Positions 32,909 to 42,651 of a stretch of 64,000 nt of DNA are shown piece by piece. The notes below the pieces were generated by a model, which made no database searches, was not told where the DNA came from, and was given only the letters and a program-made list of their open reading frames with translations. The position numbers and the translations under genes are program-made. Source of the DNA: Thalassobacillus devorans MSP14 (lineage in GTDB: Bacteria > Bacillota > Bacilli > Bacillales > Halobacillaceae); assembly GCF_000496835.1 (NCBI RefSeq), contig NZ_KI543237.1:115796-179795 (forward strand), given 5' to 3'. Positions within the stretch are counted from its first letter, which is position 1; every line of letters starts with the position of its first letter.

Positions 32909-34624
32909 TTACTTATGAAAATCAAGGCCCGAATGAACCTCTTCTACATACCCGGCGCGAATCACAAAATCCCCGAACCGTTCATTATCCTTTTTCTTCT
33001 CTGCATAATCGAATAATATAGGTTTTAATTCAGCAAGAATTTCTTGTTCTCCTATATTTTCACGGTACAGTTTATTCAAACGGTCGCCCGTGAAACCGGC
33101 ACCCAGATACATATTATATTTTCCTGGGGCTTTCCCGATAAAGGCAATCTCGCCCAGAGCAGGGCGCGAGCATCCGTTGGGACAGCCGGACATACGAATG
33201 ACTATTTCTTCGTCTTCAAGACCTGCTTCCTTAAGCATAACTTCGATTTTATCAAGCAGCACAGGAAGATAACGTTCGGACTCGGCCATTGCCAATCCAC
33301 ATGTAGGCAGAGCCACACAAGACATGGAATTTCTCCGCAGGGCAGAATTCTCTTTACCATCGGTCATGCCGTATTTTTGGACAAGATCATTGATTTCCGA
33401 CTTCTTTTCTTCCGTTACATTAGCGATGATTACATTCTGGTTCGGAGTAAGCCGAAAATCACCAGTATGGATTTTGGCAATCTCCCTTAACCCTGTCTTC
33501 AGTGACTGTTCTCTGCTATCCTTGATTCTTCCATTCTGAATAAATAAGGTCAAATGCCATTTCCCGTCCCCTTTAATCCAACCATAACGGTCGCCGTTAT
33601 TTTCAAAGTGATACGGACGTTGTTCCTCCAGTTCCCATCCAAGCCTTTCATTCAATTCCTTGATAAGCCAATCTACTCCACGTGCATCAATCGTATATTT
33701 GAAACGGGCGTTCTTCCGCTCGGACCGGTTTCCATAATCGCGCTGGATGGTAATGATGGTTTCGGCAACTTCTTTAATTTTATCTGCTGGACAAAAGCCG
33801 ATTACCCGTCCCAGCTGAGGGTAAGTGTTTGTATCTCCATGGGTCATACCCATACCGCCACCGGCAGTAACATTAAAACCTCTCAGTACGCCATCTTCTA
33901 TAATAGCAATGAATCCTAAATCCTGTGAAAACACATCTATATCATTAGAAGGAGGAACTGCTATACCGATTTTGAATTTTCGTGGCAGATAATATTTACC
34001 ATACATTGGCTCGATTTCTTCAGGCTCTCTGCTATCAGCGACTTTTTCCTCATCCAGCCAAATTTCATGATAGGCTTTCGTTTTCGGAAGTAGGTGATCA
34101 CTTAATTCCTTCGCCAAATTATAGACCTCTGCATGTGTTTCTGACTGGTATGGCTGAACATTGCACATGACATTCCGGTTAACGTCCCCACAAGCAGCAA
34201 TGGTGTCCATTAACGACTGGTTCATCTTTTGAAGGCTTTTCTTCATATTCCATTTTAAAACACCATGCAGCTGGAACGTCTGGCGGGTGGTCAATTTTAG
34301 CGTCCCATTTGCGTAATGATCGGCTATCTCATCCATGGTAAGCCATTGCTCAGAAGTTGCTACGCCACCTGGCAGTCGGACACGCACCATAAATTGATAA
34401 GCTGGTTCAAGCTTCTGTTTTCTACGTTCATTGCGTACATCCCGGTCATCCTGCTGATAGCTGCCATGAAATTTTAACAGCTTGGTATCGTCATCCTTTA
34501 TTCCAGCTGTAATCGGGTCGGAAAAGCTTTCCTCAATTGTACCCCGCAGGTAGTCGCTTTCTTCTTTTATATTTTCCATTTCACTGGGCGGGCCATGATA
34601 TTGCTTGGATTTCTGATCTGTCAT
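32909..34624 (-). CDS. cysI: Assimilatory sulfite reductase hemoprotein (beta subunit)
   Basis: A 571-residue siroheme and [4Fe-4S] enzyme that reduces sulfite to sulfide. Cluster Cys are in [10 protein letters not shown] near residue 434 and [10 protein letters not shown] near residue 477. The N-terminal R-V-R-L-P-G-G-V motif and the substrate Arg/Lys region are intact. Length equals the B. subtilis protein. It is the last gene of the sulfate assimilation block and lies 35 bases after cysJ. Confidence 0.97.
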   Translation of the reverse strand: MTDQKSKQYHGPPSEMENIKEESDYLRGTIEESFSDPITAGIKDDDTKLLKFHGSYQQDDRDVRNERRKQKLEPAYQFMVRVRLPGGVATSEQWLTMDEIADHYANGTLKLTTRQTFQLHGVLKWNMKKSLQKMNQSLMDTIAACGDVNRNVMCNVQPYQSETHAEVYNLAKELSDHLLPKTKAYHEIWLDEEKVADSREPEEIEPMYGKYYLPRKFKIGIAVPPSNDIDVFSQDLGFIAIIEDGVLRGFNVTAGGGMGMTHGDTNTYPQLGRVIGFCPADKIKEVAETIITIQRDYGNRSERKNARFKYTIDARGVDWLIKELNERLGWELEEQRPYHFENNGDRYGWIKGDGKWHLTLFIQNGRIKDSREQSLKTGLREIAKIHTGDFRLTPNQNVIIANVTEEKKSEINDLVQKYGMTDGKENSALRRNSMSCVALPTCGLAMAESERYLPVLLDKIEVMLKEAGLEDEEIVIRMSGCPNGCSRPALGEIAFIGKAPGKYNMYLGAGFTGDRLNKLYRENIGEQEILAELKPILFDYAEKKKDNERFGDFVIRAGYVEEVHSGLDFHK

Positions 34625-34659
34625 TACCTAAACTCCTTTCCCTTTATGTCCCTGTTTAC

Positions 34660-36495
34660 CTAGTAAACGTCACGCTGGTACCTTTTTTCCTGTCTCATTT
34701 TACTTAGATAATCTTCTGCTTCTTCCTTTCCCATACTGCCTTCCTGTTCCAATATGGTCAGCAGGGCATTTTGAACATCATGAGCCATATGTTTTTCATC
34801 GCCGCATACATAGATGACTGCTCCTTCGACTAACCATTGGTAAAGCTCTTTGCTTTTTTCCAGCATCCGATGCTGGACATAGACTTTCTCCTCCGTGTCC
34901 CGGGAAAATGCAACATCCATCCTGGTAAGCACACCTTCCTTCAGCCACTTCTGCCATTCCGTCTGGTAGAGGAAGTCTGATCTAAAATGCTGTTCGCCGA
35001 AAAACAGCCAAGTTTTTCCTTCTGCTTTGATTTCCTCCCGCTCCTCCAGGAAAGCCCGGTAAGGTGCCACCCCTGTACCTGCCCCGATCATGATGATAGG
35101 TGTATCAGGGTTTTCGGGAAGTTTGAAATTAGGGTTATGCTGAATATAAACTGGAAGCGCATCGCCTGGCTGGGACCGTTCTGCACATTGGACGGAACAT
35201 ACACCCGAGCGGCTTCGCCCGTGGGCGTCATACCTTAATGCACCAATGGTAAGATGTACTTCATCAGGGTTGGCCTTCAGGCTGCTCGCAATCGAATACA
35301 GACGAGGCGGTATTTTTCGCAAAATAGGGACGAACTCCTGCGGGGAAGCTTGCAGTTTATAATCCTTGATAAGATCAAGAAGATCTCTGCCTTCCAGATA
35401 CTCCTTCAATTCTTCTTTCTGTTCCGGCTCGATCAATGCTGCTAACTGTTTGTTTCCAGTTAGCTCTGCTGCCTGTTCCAGTAGCGGCTTCGTCAGCCGG
35501 GTAATTTCAAAAAAGGATAGAAGAGCTTCCCTAACGGATCTTACTTCCCCTTGTTTATCTACCTGCACTGATTCTTCCGGATTCCACCCCAACGCATCCA
35601 TAAGCTGATCGACGAGGACTGGATCATTTTGCGGAAATATCCCTAAACTGTCGCCTGGCTCATACATAAGATTCGAACTTTCGAGATCCAGTTCCAGGTG
35701 GCGTGTCTCTTTATTTGAGCCTCTGCCATTCAGGTTCAGGTTCTCTAAAATTTCCGCATCAAATGGCTTTTTTCTTGAATAGACCGGGGCGGAAGATGAA
35801 TCTCCTCCAGTTGTTTGAGATACTGGAGAATTACCTTGCTCATTCCGGCTTTCATTCAACCTGTTTAATACGCCTTCAAACCATTCATCCGCAGAATCTT
35901 CGAAATCGACATCGCAATCAACTCTTGAATGAAGTCTTTCCGCTCCTAATTCCTCCAGACGTTTATCAAAATCTTTTCCTGTCTGACAGAAATACTCGTA
36001 AGAACTGTCTCCAAGGGAAAGGACAGAGAAACGGACGTTTTGGAGCTTTGGAGCCCGTTTACTATGAAGAAATTCGTAGAATGAGAGAGCATTATCCGGT
36101 GGATCTCCTTCGCCATGGGTACTGGCAATGATCAATAAATCCTCTGCATCCTTAATGGACTTTGGTTTAAAATCGTCCATGGAAGAAAGCGTGACGGTAA
36201 AATCCTTTTCTTCCAGTTTTTTTGTCAATTCATCTGCAAGCCCCTGACCATTCCCTGTTTGGGAACCAAAAAGGACTGTCACTTCTCGGGCAGCAACCGC
36301 CGGCGCCTGAACAGGAGCAGTTGCTGCAGAAACCTCTCCATGCCCCTCTATTGTTGCTGCTGATTCTCCTCCAAAAGAAGCAGCCAGACAACCGCTTAAC
36401 CAAATTTTCTGCGCCTCTGTCAATGTTGGCAAAAGGCGATTCAGATGTTCTACCTGCTCTTTAGTAAATGGACTATTCTCTACCTGAAACTGCAA
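34660..36495 (-). CDS. cysJ: Sulfite reductase flavoprotein (alpha subunit)
   Basis: A 611-residue NADPH-dependent diflavin reductase that passes electrons to CysI. An N-terminal linker is followed by a flavodoxin domain (F-G-S-Q-T-G-N-G near residue 75), an FAD domain (R-L-Y-S-I-A-S-S near residue 390) and an NADPH domain (G-A-G-T-G-V-A-P near residue 470), ending in R-Y-Q-R-D-V-Y. The TTG start at 36495 is preferred: it follows GAGGTGG and gives M-Q-F-Q-V-E-N-S-P-F like B. subtilis CysJ. An upstream ATG frame would run into a repeat. Confidence 0.94.
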   Translation of the reverse strand: MQFQVENSPFTKEQVEHLNRLLPTLTEAQKIWLSGCLAASFGGESAATIEGHGEVSAATAPVQAPAVAAREVTVLFGSQTGNGQGLADELTKKLEEKDFTVTLSSMDDFKPKSIKDAEDLLIIASTHGEGDPPDNALSFYEFLHSKRAPKLQNVRFSVLSLGDSSYEYFCQTGKDFDKRLEELGAERLHSRVDCDVDFEDSADEWFEGVLNRLNESRNEQGNSPVSQTTGGDSSSAPVYSRKKPFDAEILENLNLNGRGSNKETRHLELDLESSNLMYEPGDSLGIFPQNDPVLVDQLMDALGWNPEESVQVDKQGEVRSVREALLSFFEITRLTKPLLEQAAELTGNKQLAALIEPEQKEELKEYLEGRDLLDLIKDYKLQASPQEFVPILRKIPPRLYSIASSLKANPDEVHLTIGALRYDAHGRSRSGVCSVQCAERSQPGDALPVYIQHNPNFKLPENPDTPIIMIGAGTGVAPYRAFLEEREEIKAEGKTWLFFGEQHFRSDFLYQTEWQKWLKEGVLTRMDVAFSRDTEEKVYVQHRMLEKSKELYQWLVEGAVIYVCGDEKHMAHDVQNALLTILEQEGSMGKEEAEDYLSKMRQEKRYQRDVY

Positions 36496-36522
36496 AACTA
36501 TCCACCTCACAAAATTAATCAT

Positions 36523-36605
36523 TAGAAAAACTTGGCTTATCGCCAAGTACTTATAGCGAAAGCCTTAGTTTTTTACTTTAACCCTCTAACAAAGTTAAAC
36601 TTTTT
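36523..36605 (+). repeat. Hairpin repeat copy 3
   Basis: GAAAAACTTGGCTTATCGCC, AAGTACTTATAGCGAAAGCC and TTAGTTTTTTACTTTAACC, continuing to AAAGTTAAAC. It is the best match to the other copies and lies between the hemD-like gene and cysJ, inside the sulfur block. Confidence 0.85.
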
Positions 36606-36648
36606 TAAAGTATTATATACGGCACACGCTGCTTAACCTCTAACGTAG

Positions 36649-37452
36649 TCATGGACTTTGTCCTTGCCGGTAGTGGTGATCAATAGCCACAACCATCGCC
36701 CCCATTTTAGAATCCTCGGGCTGAAGAACATCAGTAATGCCTTGGGCCGACAGCTCACCCGCTGTCACTTTCCCAATCGCCGCTGCTAACACTCTATGGT
36801 TAAAAGCTTTTACAAGAATTTCACGGCCAGTTTCGTCATGGAATAAGTTTCTGACCTGGGTTTTACTAGTGAACACAACGGTATCCAGATAAAGATCGGC
36901 AATGTCATACTTCAGACTCCTGACCACTTCCGTGAGCGGCTGCTCATAAAAATAAGGCTGTGAAAGATAAACATTATTTCCGAGATGCTCCAGGGAATTT
37001 TTCAATTTGGCATCTTCCTGGTTATATGCCTGCAAAAAAATATCTCCGCCGCTGGAGTCAGCATGAAAAGCTGACAGAAGGTTTTCCATTGTTCCATCTG
37101 AGGAAACACGTTCTGCCTGAAGTGCATTCTCCTTCAGCCATTGCATCGTTTTCCTACCTCTAACTGCAATTTTTGTTTGGCTTAATTTATTGACAAACTC
37201 TTTATGAACGCCTGCTGTTTTTGCTGCTTCTTCCAGGGTAGCTGCCCCTATTCCTGTGGTTAAAACAACCCAATCAAATGGTTTCTCCAGGAAATCATAG
37301 ATGTTTTTGCTGCTTATATCCTTATTCAGATGCTGCATCCCCTGTAGCGGATAAATAACAGGGATGCCGCCTTTATTCCGAATCATTTTGCTGATGACTT
37401 CGGCTTTTCTCTCTGCGGCTATCCCTATCCGTTTTCCCTCCAGACTACTCAT
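36649..37452 (-). CDS. Uroporphyrinogen-III synthase-like protein
   Basis: A 267-residue protein with the two-domain HemD pattern: G-I-A-A-E-R-K-A-E-V near the N-terminus, D-W-V-V-L-T-T-G-I-G-A near residue 82, T-V-V-F-T-S-K-T-Q-V-R near residue 192 and A-A-A-I-G-K-V-T-A near residue 225. HemD makes uroporphyrinogen III, the substrate for SUMT. Its place in a siroheme block suggests a second HemD devoted to siroheme synthesis. It overlaps sirC by eight bases. A separate hemD in a heme operon is expected elsewhere but cannot be checked here. Confidence 0.82.
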   Translation of the reverse strand: MSSLEGKRIGIAAERKAEVISKMIRNKGGIPVIYPLQGMQHLNKDISSKNIYDFLEKPFDWVVLTTGIGAATLEEAAKTAGVHKEFVNKLSQTKIAVRGRKTMQWLKENALQAERVSSDGTMENLLSAFHADSSGGDIFLQAYNQEDAKLKNSLEHLGNNVYLSQPYFYEQPLTEVVRSLKYDIADLYLDTVVFTSKTQVRNLFHDETGREILVKAFNHRVLAAAIGKVTAGELSAQGITDVLQPEDSKMGAMVVAIDHHYRQGQSP

Positions 37453-38107
37453 ATCTCTCCCCTCCTTCTGCCAGTCTCTTAAGCCATAGAATTATCTGCT
37501 GCTGTTTTTCTTCAGTTCTAAAAGACTCATCCAAAAGTTCATGAAGAAATTGGCGCTTCTCCTGTTTACTAAGTGGAGTATTCTTAATCAGCTGCCGGCA
37601 CTCATATAAAAAATCCACATACATTTCAAAATCAGGTTCAAACCGGTTTTCCAGTTCTTCCTTTATTCGGGAAGTAAGTATAGGACTGGCTCCATGGGTG
37701 GATACAGTAAGAGTCAATTTCCCCCTTTTCAAAAAAGCAGGAAAGTGGACATTACCCCCGCTCGCTTCCCCAGCTGCATTCACGAGCGGAACCTGTGAAG
37801 ACGATTGAAGTACAGACATATTGACGGACGGGTCATCCGTTGCCACGACGACCATAAATGCTCCTTCCAAGTCATCAGGTTCAAAAAGCTTTTTCTTCCA
37901 ATTGACTTTTTCCTGTTTCCGCATCTTTTCTAATTCCGTATCCAATGCTGGACTGATGACTGTTATTAAAGCCCCGCCCTGGAGGAGCACCCTGGCTCTT
38001 TTAGCTGCCACCTTCCCTCCCCCGATAATGACTACACACCTGCCTTTGAAGTCGATCATCAATGGTTGAAAATTGACTTCTTGCTGTTCTGCGAAATCAT
38101 TCCCCAT
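37445..38107 (-). CDS. sirC: Precorrin-2 dehydrogenase / siroheme synthase N-domain
   Basis: A 220-residue protein of the CysG N-terminal/SirC/YlnF family that oxidises precorrin-2 to sirohydrochlorin with NAD. The Rossmann motif V-V-I-I-G-G-G-K-V-A near residue 25 and the G-N-V-H-F-P-A-F-L-K-R-G near residue 118 are visible, plus a helical C-terminal extension longer than in B. subtilis YlnF. The start at 38107 overlaps sirB by a few bases; 38113 is also possible. Confidence 0.9.
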   Translation of the reverse strand: MGNDFAEQQEVNFQPLMIDFKGRCVVIIGGGKVAAKRARVLLQGGALITVISPALDTELEKMRKQEKVNWKKKLFEPDDLEGAFMVVVATDDPSVNMSVLQSSSQVPLVNAAGEASGGNVHFPAFLKRGKLTLTVSTHGASPILTSRIKEELENRFEPDFEMYVDFLYECRQLIKNTPLSKQEKRQFLHELLDESFRTEEKQQQIILWLKRLAEGGERYE

Positions 38108-38861
38108 GACCATTCACCTTCAGTTTCCTAACCGGAATGATTTCATAGACCCGTTCCGCCAGCGCTTCCACCATCTTCGGGTGGTCGCCGAGATGCTGAC
38201 ACAAAACAACTGGTTGACCGGACTCCTGATAATCCCGGACTCTTTTTTGCATTGACTGTATTAAAATGCCAGTGAACCATAGATATGGCACAACAATCGT
38301 CAGGCTGTATCCTGCTTGAATGGACTTTTCCAGACCTTTTTCAAAAGAGGGCTGACAGGCAGCCAAATAACAGGCATCTACATTCATTCCACCCATTCTT
38401 TTGCGAAGCTTCTCCTGAATCATCTGTATTGCCATAGGCGTTTCAGGATTTCGGCTTCCTCTGCCTACCAGGAGAATATTAGCATCCGGGGGAACAGGGG
38501 CATGCGTTTCTTTGATACGTTCGACTAAAATATCGATCAGCCGATCCTGTACTCCAACCGGCTTTCCGTATTGAAATTCTATATCAGGGTACTTGTTTTT
38601 GGCTGCTTCGATTTCCTTAGGTATATCCGTATAATAATGGCCTGCACGCAGCAGTAAGACTGGAATAACCGCAATCTTATCTGCTCCCTTTTCCACCAGA
38701 AGTCTGATCCCTTCCTCCATATCCGGCTGAGCTAGTTCCAAGTAACAGATTTCCTGAAGTCCGATACCCACTTTATGCTTAACGGCTTGAATGCAATCAA
38801 CCGCTTGTCGTCTAGCCTCCGGAACCCGGCTGCCATGGCTGATGTATAGTATTCCTTGCAT
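38097..38861 (-). CDS. sirB: Sirohydrochlorin ferrochelatase
   Basis: A 254-residue CbiX/SirB-family chelatase that inserts Fe2+ into sirohydrochlorin to make siroheme. The N-terminal Y-I-S-H-G-S-R-V-P-E-A motif carries the metal-binding His, and a second His-containing segment (L-L-R-A-G-H-Y) follows near residue 73. The second half repeats the fold with V-G-R-G-S-R-N-P. It is the B. subtilis ylnE equivalent and is coupled to sirC. Confidence 0.93.
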   Translation of the reverse strand: MQGILYISHGSRVPEARRQAVDCIQAVKHKVGIGLQEICYLELAQPDMEEGIRLLVEKGADKIAVIPVLLLRAGHYYTDIPKEIEAAKNKYPDIEFQYGKPVGVQDRLIDILVERIKETHAPVPPDANILLVGRGSRNPETPMAIQMIQEKLRKRMGGMNVDACYLAACQPSFEKGLEKSIQAGYSLTIVVPYLWFTGILIQSMQKRVRDYQESGQPVVLCQHLGDHPKMVEALAERVYEIIPVRKLKVNGHGE

Positions 38862-38883
38862 AATGACCGGACCTCCTTAATTA

Positions 38884-39660
38884 CTACCCGACAACAGAGT
38901 CGACAGGCTGTGTTGCCTCTGAATTCAGCTGCTCAAACCACTGCAGCTGATTACGAAGTTTTACGACTTCCCCCACTATAATCATGGACGGGTTACTGAT
39001 TCCTTCAGCCTTTTGTACGATATCTTCCAGGGTTCCAGTCACTGTGAACTGGTTTTCAGTCGTACCCGATTGCACAAGAGCTACCGGTGTTTCACGATAA
39101 CAGCCATTGCGGATCAGCAGATCACAAATCTCCGGCAGTTTTTTCACACCCATATAGATACAAAGCGTATCCATGCAATTTACAACGTGTTTCCAATACG
39201 ATTCCTCTTCTGAACTGAGCTTGCTTACACCTGAAATGAAAGCGACAGAAGAACTGTAATTACGGTGGGTAACCGGGATTCCGGCGTAGGCGGGAGCAGC
39301 CACCCCTGAAGTGACTCCGGGTACTATTTCAAAGGGGATCCTTCTTTTAGCCAGCTCTCCCGCTTCCTCTCCTCCTCTGCCGAAGATAAATGGGTCTCCA
39401 CCTTTGAGACGGGTGACTGTTTTTCCCTGTAAAGCAAACTTGCAAAGCAGACCATTTATGGTTTCCTGGGTAAGTGAATGATTATCAGGACTTTTCCCGC
39501 AGTAAATAAGTTCAGCGTGAGCCGGAGCTTCTTCAAGCAGCTGTTCATTGATCAGCCGGTCGTATAAAATTACATCTGACTGCTGGATCACTTTCAGTCC
39601 TTTTACGGTAATGAGGTCAAGATCCCCAGGGCCTGCTCCGACCAAAAATACTTTTTTCAT
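38884..39660 (-). CDS. sumT: Uroporphyrinogen-III C-methyltransferase
   Basis: A 258-residue SUMT (CobA/YlnD type) that methylates uroporphyrinogen III to precorrin-2 with SAM. Signatures are V-G-A-G-P-G-D-L-D-L-I-T at the N-terminus, V-I-L-Y-D-R-L-I near residue 30, R-L-K-G-G-D-P-F-I-F-G-R-G-G-E near residue 83 and the P-G-V-T-S-G segment. It opens the siroheme part of the operon. Confidence 0.95.
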   Translation of the reverse strand: MKKVFLVGAGPGDLDLITVKGLKVIQQSDVILYDRLINEQLLEEAPAHAELIYCGKSPDNHSLTQETINGLLCKFALQGKTVTRLKGGDPFIFGRGGEEAGELAKRRIPFEIVPGVTSGVAAPAYAGIPVTHRNYSSSVAFISGVSKLSSEEESYWKHVVNCMDTLCIYMGVKKLPEICDLLIRNGCYRETPVALVQSGTTENQFTVTGTLEDIVQKAEGISNPSMIIVGEVVKLRNQLQWFEQLNSEATQPVDSVVG

Positions 39661-39707
39661 CTTAAATGATCACTCCTTTTCCCCAAATCAGAACTCATTT
39701 GGCACCC

Positions 39708-40310
39708 TTACAGCCATTCATTTTTCTCGAGAAAAGAAATGAGCTGCTCTGCACATTCATCCACACTATATACGTTCGACTCCAGTACCAGTTCTGGTGA
39801 ATCTGGTGCTTCATATGGGGAATCAATTCCCGTAAATCCTTTTATTTCTCCATTTCTTGCTTTTTTATAGAGGCCTTTTGGATCTCTGGACTCGCACTCG
39901 GACAGCGGGCAGTCGACATGCACCTCCAGAAAGTCACCAGATTCGACGATATCCCGGACACGGTCCCTGTCTTCCTGATACGGAGAGATAAATGCGGTCA
40001 AAACTATGGTCCCGCTATCTGCGAACAGCTTGGCGACTTCTCCGATTCTTCTTATGTTTTCTTTTCGATCCTCTGGTTTAAACCCAAGATCTGCATTCAA
40101 TCCATGCCGTATATTGTCACCATCCAGAATATAGCTTTGGATACTTCTTTCATACAGCTTCTTATTCACTTGATTGGCAATGCTTGATTTACCTGAACCA
40201 GACAGCCCTGTAAGCCAGACTACTCCACTGTGATGGCCGTTTTTGTTCCGGTAATCCTTCGTTTCAATTGCTGCTTGGTGCCATACAATGTTCGACCCCA
40301 ATCCGCTCAC
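39708..40310 (-). CDS. cysC: Adenylylsulfate kinase
   Basis: A 200-residue APS kinase that converts APS to PAPS. The P-loop G-L-S-G-S-G-K-S is at residues 35-42 and [16 protein letters not shown] and F-T-G-I-D-S-P-Y-E are present. Its start overlaps the sat stop by four bases. Its presence next to a CysH with Fe-S cysteines suggests that either APS or PAPS may be reduced. Confidence 0.95.
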   Translation of the reverse strand: MSGLGSNIVWHQAAIETKDYRNKNGHHSGVVWLTGLSGSGKSSIANQVNKKLYERSIQSYILDGDNIRHGLNADLGFKPEDRKENIRRIGEVAKLFADSGTIVLTAFISPYQEDRDRVRDIVESGDFLEVHVDCPLSECESRDPKGLYKKARNGEIKGFTGIDSPYEAPDSPELVLESNVYSVDECAEQLISFLEKNEWL

Positions 40311-41464
40311 CCTTCCTGTCCTTGCTTTACGGTATTCTGGCTGTTCAATCCATTGATCAGTATTTCGACGACTTCAGGACGGCTGAATGTTTTCGGAGGC
40401 TTTTCCCCATTTCTTAACAGCTCCCGTACTTTTGTCCCTGACAATATGACATGCTGGTCGTCATCATGCGGGCATGTTTTATGAGAGGCCATCCCTTCAC
40501 ATGCCAGGCAGTAAAAGCTATGTTCAAAAAAGAGGGGGGTAATTCCAAGCTCTTCGGATTCAAAATTACTGAAGATCTTCTGTGCATCATAAGTGCCATA
40601 GTAATCACCAACACCAGCGTGGTCACGCCCGACTATGAAGTGGGTGCATCCGAAGTTTTTTCTGACTAGCGCATGGAATATAGCTTCCCTTGGACCTGCG
40701 TAACGCATTGCCGCATTAAAGACTGCTAATGTAACGCGGGCTTCCGGGTAATAGTTTTTTAATAAAACCTGATAGCTTTCCATTCGCACATCGCTTGGAA
40801 TATCATCACTTTTGGTCTCACCGACCAATGGATTCAGGAACAGTCCATCTACGGTTTCCAATGCTGCTTTTTGAATGTATTCATGGGCGCGGTGGACCGG
40901 ATTTCTTGTCTGAAAGCCGACGACGCGTTTCCAGCCGAGCTCTTTAAATAATGCCCTTGTTTCAGCTGGATCCAAGTAAAACTTTTGATCATGTTCCCGT
41001 TTAGGACGCTCCAGCAATTGAATTTTCCCTGCCACATAAAAATCAGGACGGTCATATAATTTCCTGACCCCTGGGTGCTGGTATTCCGTAGTCAAATATA
41101 CTTGCTCTGCTTCCCTCTCTTTATCTGGCTGATAAAGCTCTTCGATTTTTATCTGTCCATAAACGGTCTCATCCTTACGTAACTCTGCTGTTTCTCCTGT
41201 ATTTAAGCTTTCTGCCTGTTCCTTAGAAACTGGCAAAGTGATTGGGATACTCCACGGTGTCCCATCAGCAAGCCTCATTTTTTCGACAACAGATTCATAG
41301 TCTTTTTTATTTAAAAAACCTTCTATTGGGCTGTAGGCCCCAGTAGCAATCAGCTCGAGATCGCTTAAAGCCATAGCATCGAGCTCGATAATTGCCGATG
41401 CTTCCTCCCAGTTTCCTTTCAGCCGGTTCACTAGCGTTCCTCCGTGGGGTTCAATAAGTGTCAT
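40307..41464 (-). CDS. sat: Sulfate adenylyltransferase
   Basis: A 385-residue ATP sulfurylase that activates sulfate to APS. The active-site motif R-N-P-V-H-R-A-H is near residue 200, and G-R-D-H-A-G-V-G near residue 272. This is the single-chain type of B. subtilis, not CysDN. A CysC-like kinase domain is not fused. It follows cysH by 30 bases. Confidence 0.96.
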   Translation of the reverse strand: MTLIEPHGGTLVNRLKGNWEEASAIIELDAMALSDLELIATGAYSPIEGFLNKKDYESVVEKMRLADGTPWSIPITLPVSKEQAESLNTGETAELRKDETVYGQIKIEELYQPDKEREAEQVYLTTEYQHPGVRKLYDRPDFYVAGKIQLLERPKREHDQKFYLDPAETRALFKELGWKRVVGFQTRNPVHRAHEYIQKAALETVDGLFLNPLVGETKSDDIPSDVRMESYQVLLKNYYPEARVTLAVFNAAMRYAGPREAIFHALVRKNFGCTHFIVGRDHAGVGDYYGTYDAQKIFSNFESEELGITPLFFEHSFYCLACEGMASHKTCPHDDDQHVILSGTKVRELLRNGEKPPKTFSRPEVVEILINGLNSQNTVKQGQEG

Positions 41465-41494
41465 GAATAGTTCCTCCTTATGTTAGTTTTATGT

Positions 41495-42229
41495 TTATTT
41501 CTTTTCTTCTGCAGGTACATGAAGACCGCATTCTGTCTTGTTAAAACCGCTCCATCTTCCAGCTCTTGAGTTTTCTGTACCCTCCACGGCAAACGTGCAG
41601 GGAATACAACCGATGCTCGGATAATTATTATCGTGAAGTTCGTTGTAATCCAATTGATTTACTCGGATATAATCCCATACGTCTTCCCACGTCCAATGGA
41701 TAAGCGGGCATACCTTAATGGACTTGAAGCGTTCATCTTTATTGACAAAATCAGTCTTGCTCCGGCTTAGGGATTGCTCACGCCTCAACCCGGAAATCCA
41801 TGCATCCACTCCGTTAAGAGCATCCTCCAGGGGCTTTATCTTCCTGATATAACAGCATTGGTCCGGGTTCTTTTTCCAAAGTGCTGGACCATGCTGTTGT
41901 GACTGCTCTTCCAGAGTCAAGTCAGGCTTTTTCATATGAATGACAAGATCAGAGTATCTCTTTTTCACTTTCTCAATCAGGTCATAGGTTTCCTGAAAAT
42001 GAAGACCAGTATCAAGAAAGACGATTTCTGCATCTTTTTTCACTTTTGCAATCAAATCAATTAAAACAATACCTTCCGCTCCAAAGCTGCAAGCATAAAC
42101 AAGAGACTGTCCGTATGAATCATAAGCCCATTTCAAGACCTCAGACGCCCCTTTTGTATCATCCACAGGCTCCCAGCCTTTAAATGGGTCTCCCGGAAAA
42201 TCTTTATAAGTAATTGCTGGTTGATTCAT
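41495..42229 (-). CDS. cysH: Phosphoadenylyl/adenylyl-sulfate reductase
   Basis: A 244-residue CysH that reduces PAPS or APS to sulfite. The phosphosulfate loop is S-F-G-A-E-G-I-V-L near residue 47. Two Cys pairs (Q-C-C-Y-I-R-K near residue 118 and G-C-I-P-C near residue 207) are the [4Fe-4S] ligands of APS-type enzymes. The catalytic Cys lies in the C-terminal E-C-G-L-H motif. First gene of the block; a GGAGGAGGGGACG site precedes the ATG. Confidence 0.95.
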   Translation of the reverse strand: MNQPAITYKDFPGDPFKGWEPVDDTKGASEVLKWAYDSYGQSLVYACSFGAEGIVLIDLIAKVKKDAEIVFLDTGLHFQETYDLIEKVKKRYSDLVIHMKKPDLTLEEQSQQHGPALWKKNPDQCCYIRKIKPLEDALNGVDAWISGLRREQSLSRSKTDFVNKDERFKSIKVCPLIHWTWEDVWDYIRVNQLDYNELHDNNYPSIGCIPCTFAVEGTENSRAGRWSGFNKTECGLHVPAEEKK

Positions 42230-42333
42230 TCGTCCCCTCCTCCAATCAATTGATTTTGTTTATACAAAGTTTCCTTACTTACACTTAACTTATAAATCCG
42301 ATGAGTTAACTTGGTTTTATGTGATTGATAAAC

Positions 42334-42362
42334 ATGATATGTGGAATTAAAAATAATGTCAA
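42334..42362 (-). promoter_or_regulatory. cysH operon promoter
   Basis: On the minus strand TTGACA and TATCAT are separated by exactly 17 bases, about 105 bases before the cysH ATG. The leader lacks the conserved parts of a SAM (S-box) riboswitch. Control by CymR or CysL-like proteins is possible but no clear box was recognised. Confidence 0.7.
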
Positions 42363-42513
42363 TACTAATTAAAATATTTATACTTTTTTCCCAGTAATCA
42401 TGATCATTTCAGCATGCAGGAAGCTGCTGTTCGTGCCTGGGAATAATCGTTTCCAAGGTCACTTTGGGCTGATTTTTCCAATCAGGCTAATAGAACCGGT
42501 TTTGTATTCCTGC

Positions 42514-42542
42514 TTGACAAGTTATGGATATTCCTTTAGATT
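42514..42542 (+). promoter_or_regulatory. Promoter of the TauE/SafE gene
   Basis: TTGACA at 42514 and TAGATT at 42537 are 17 bases apart. It leaves a leader of about 105 bases before the TTG start at 42652. The 42363-42513 stretch contains an imperfect TTCCCAG/CTGGGAA inverted repeat but no gene. Confidence 0.55.
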
Positions 42543-42651
42543 GAAAGCTATTATTTCAGATTACGGTATTAGCTATTTTAAATTTATTTTTTTGAACTTA
42601 ATCCCGAGTAAACTCATAGGTTTAGTATTAATAAGTTGGAGGTTGATTAAC

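Noticed and set aside
42230..42400. SAM (S-box) riboswitch before cysH
   Set aside because: B. subtilis cysH has one, but the conserved S-box stem sequences are missing here; only a normal promoter is seen.
42387..42444. TTCCCAG/CTGGGAA imperfect inverted repeat upstream of the TauE/SafE gene
   Set aside because: Long loop, no U tract and upstream of the chosen promoter; no recognised riboswitch or T-box sequence.
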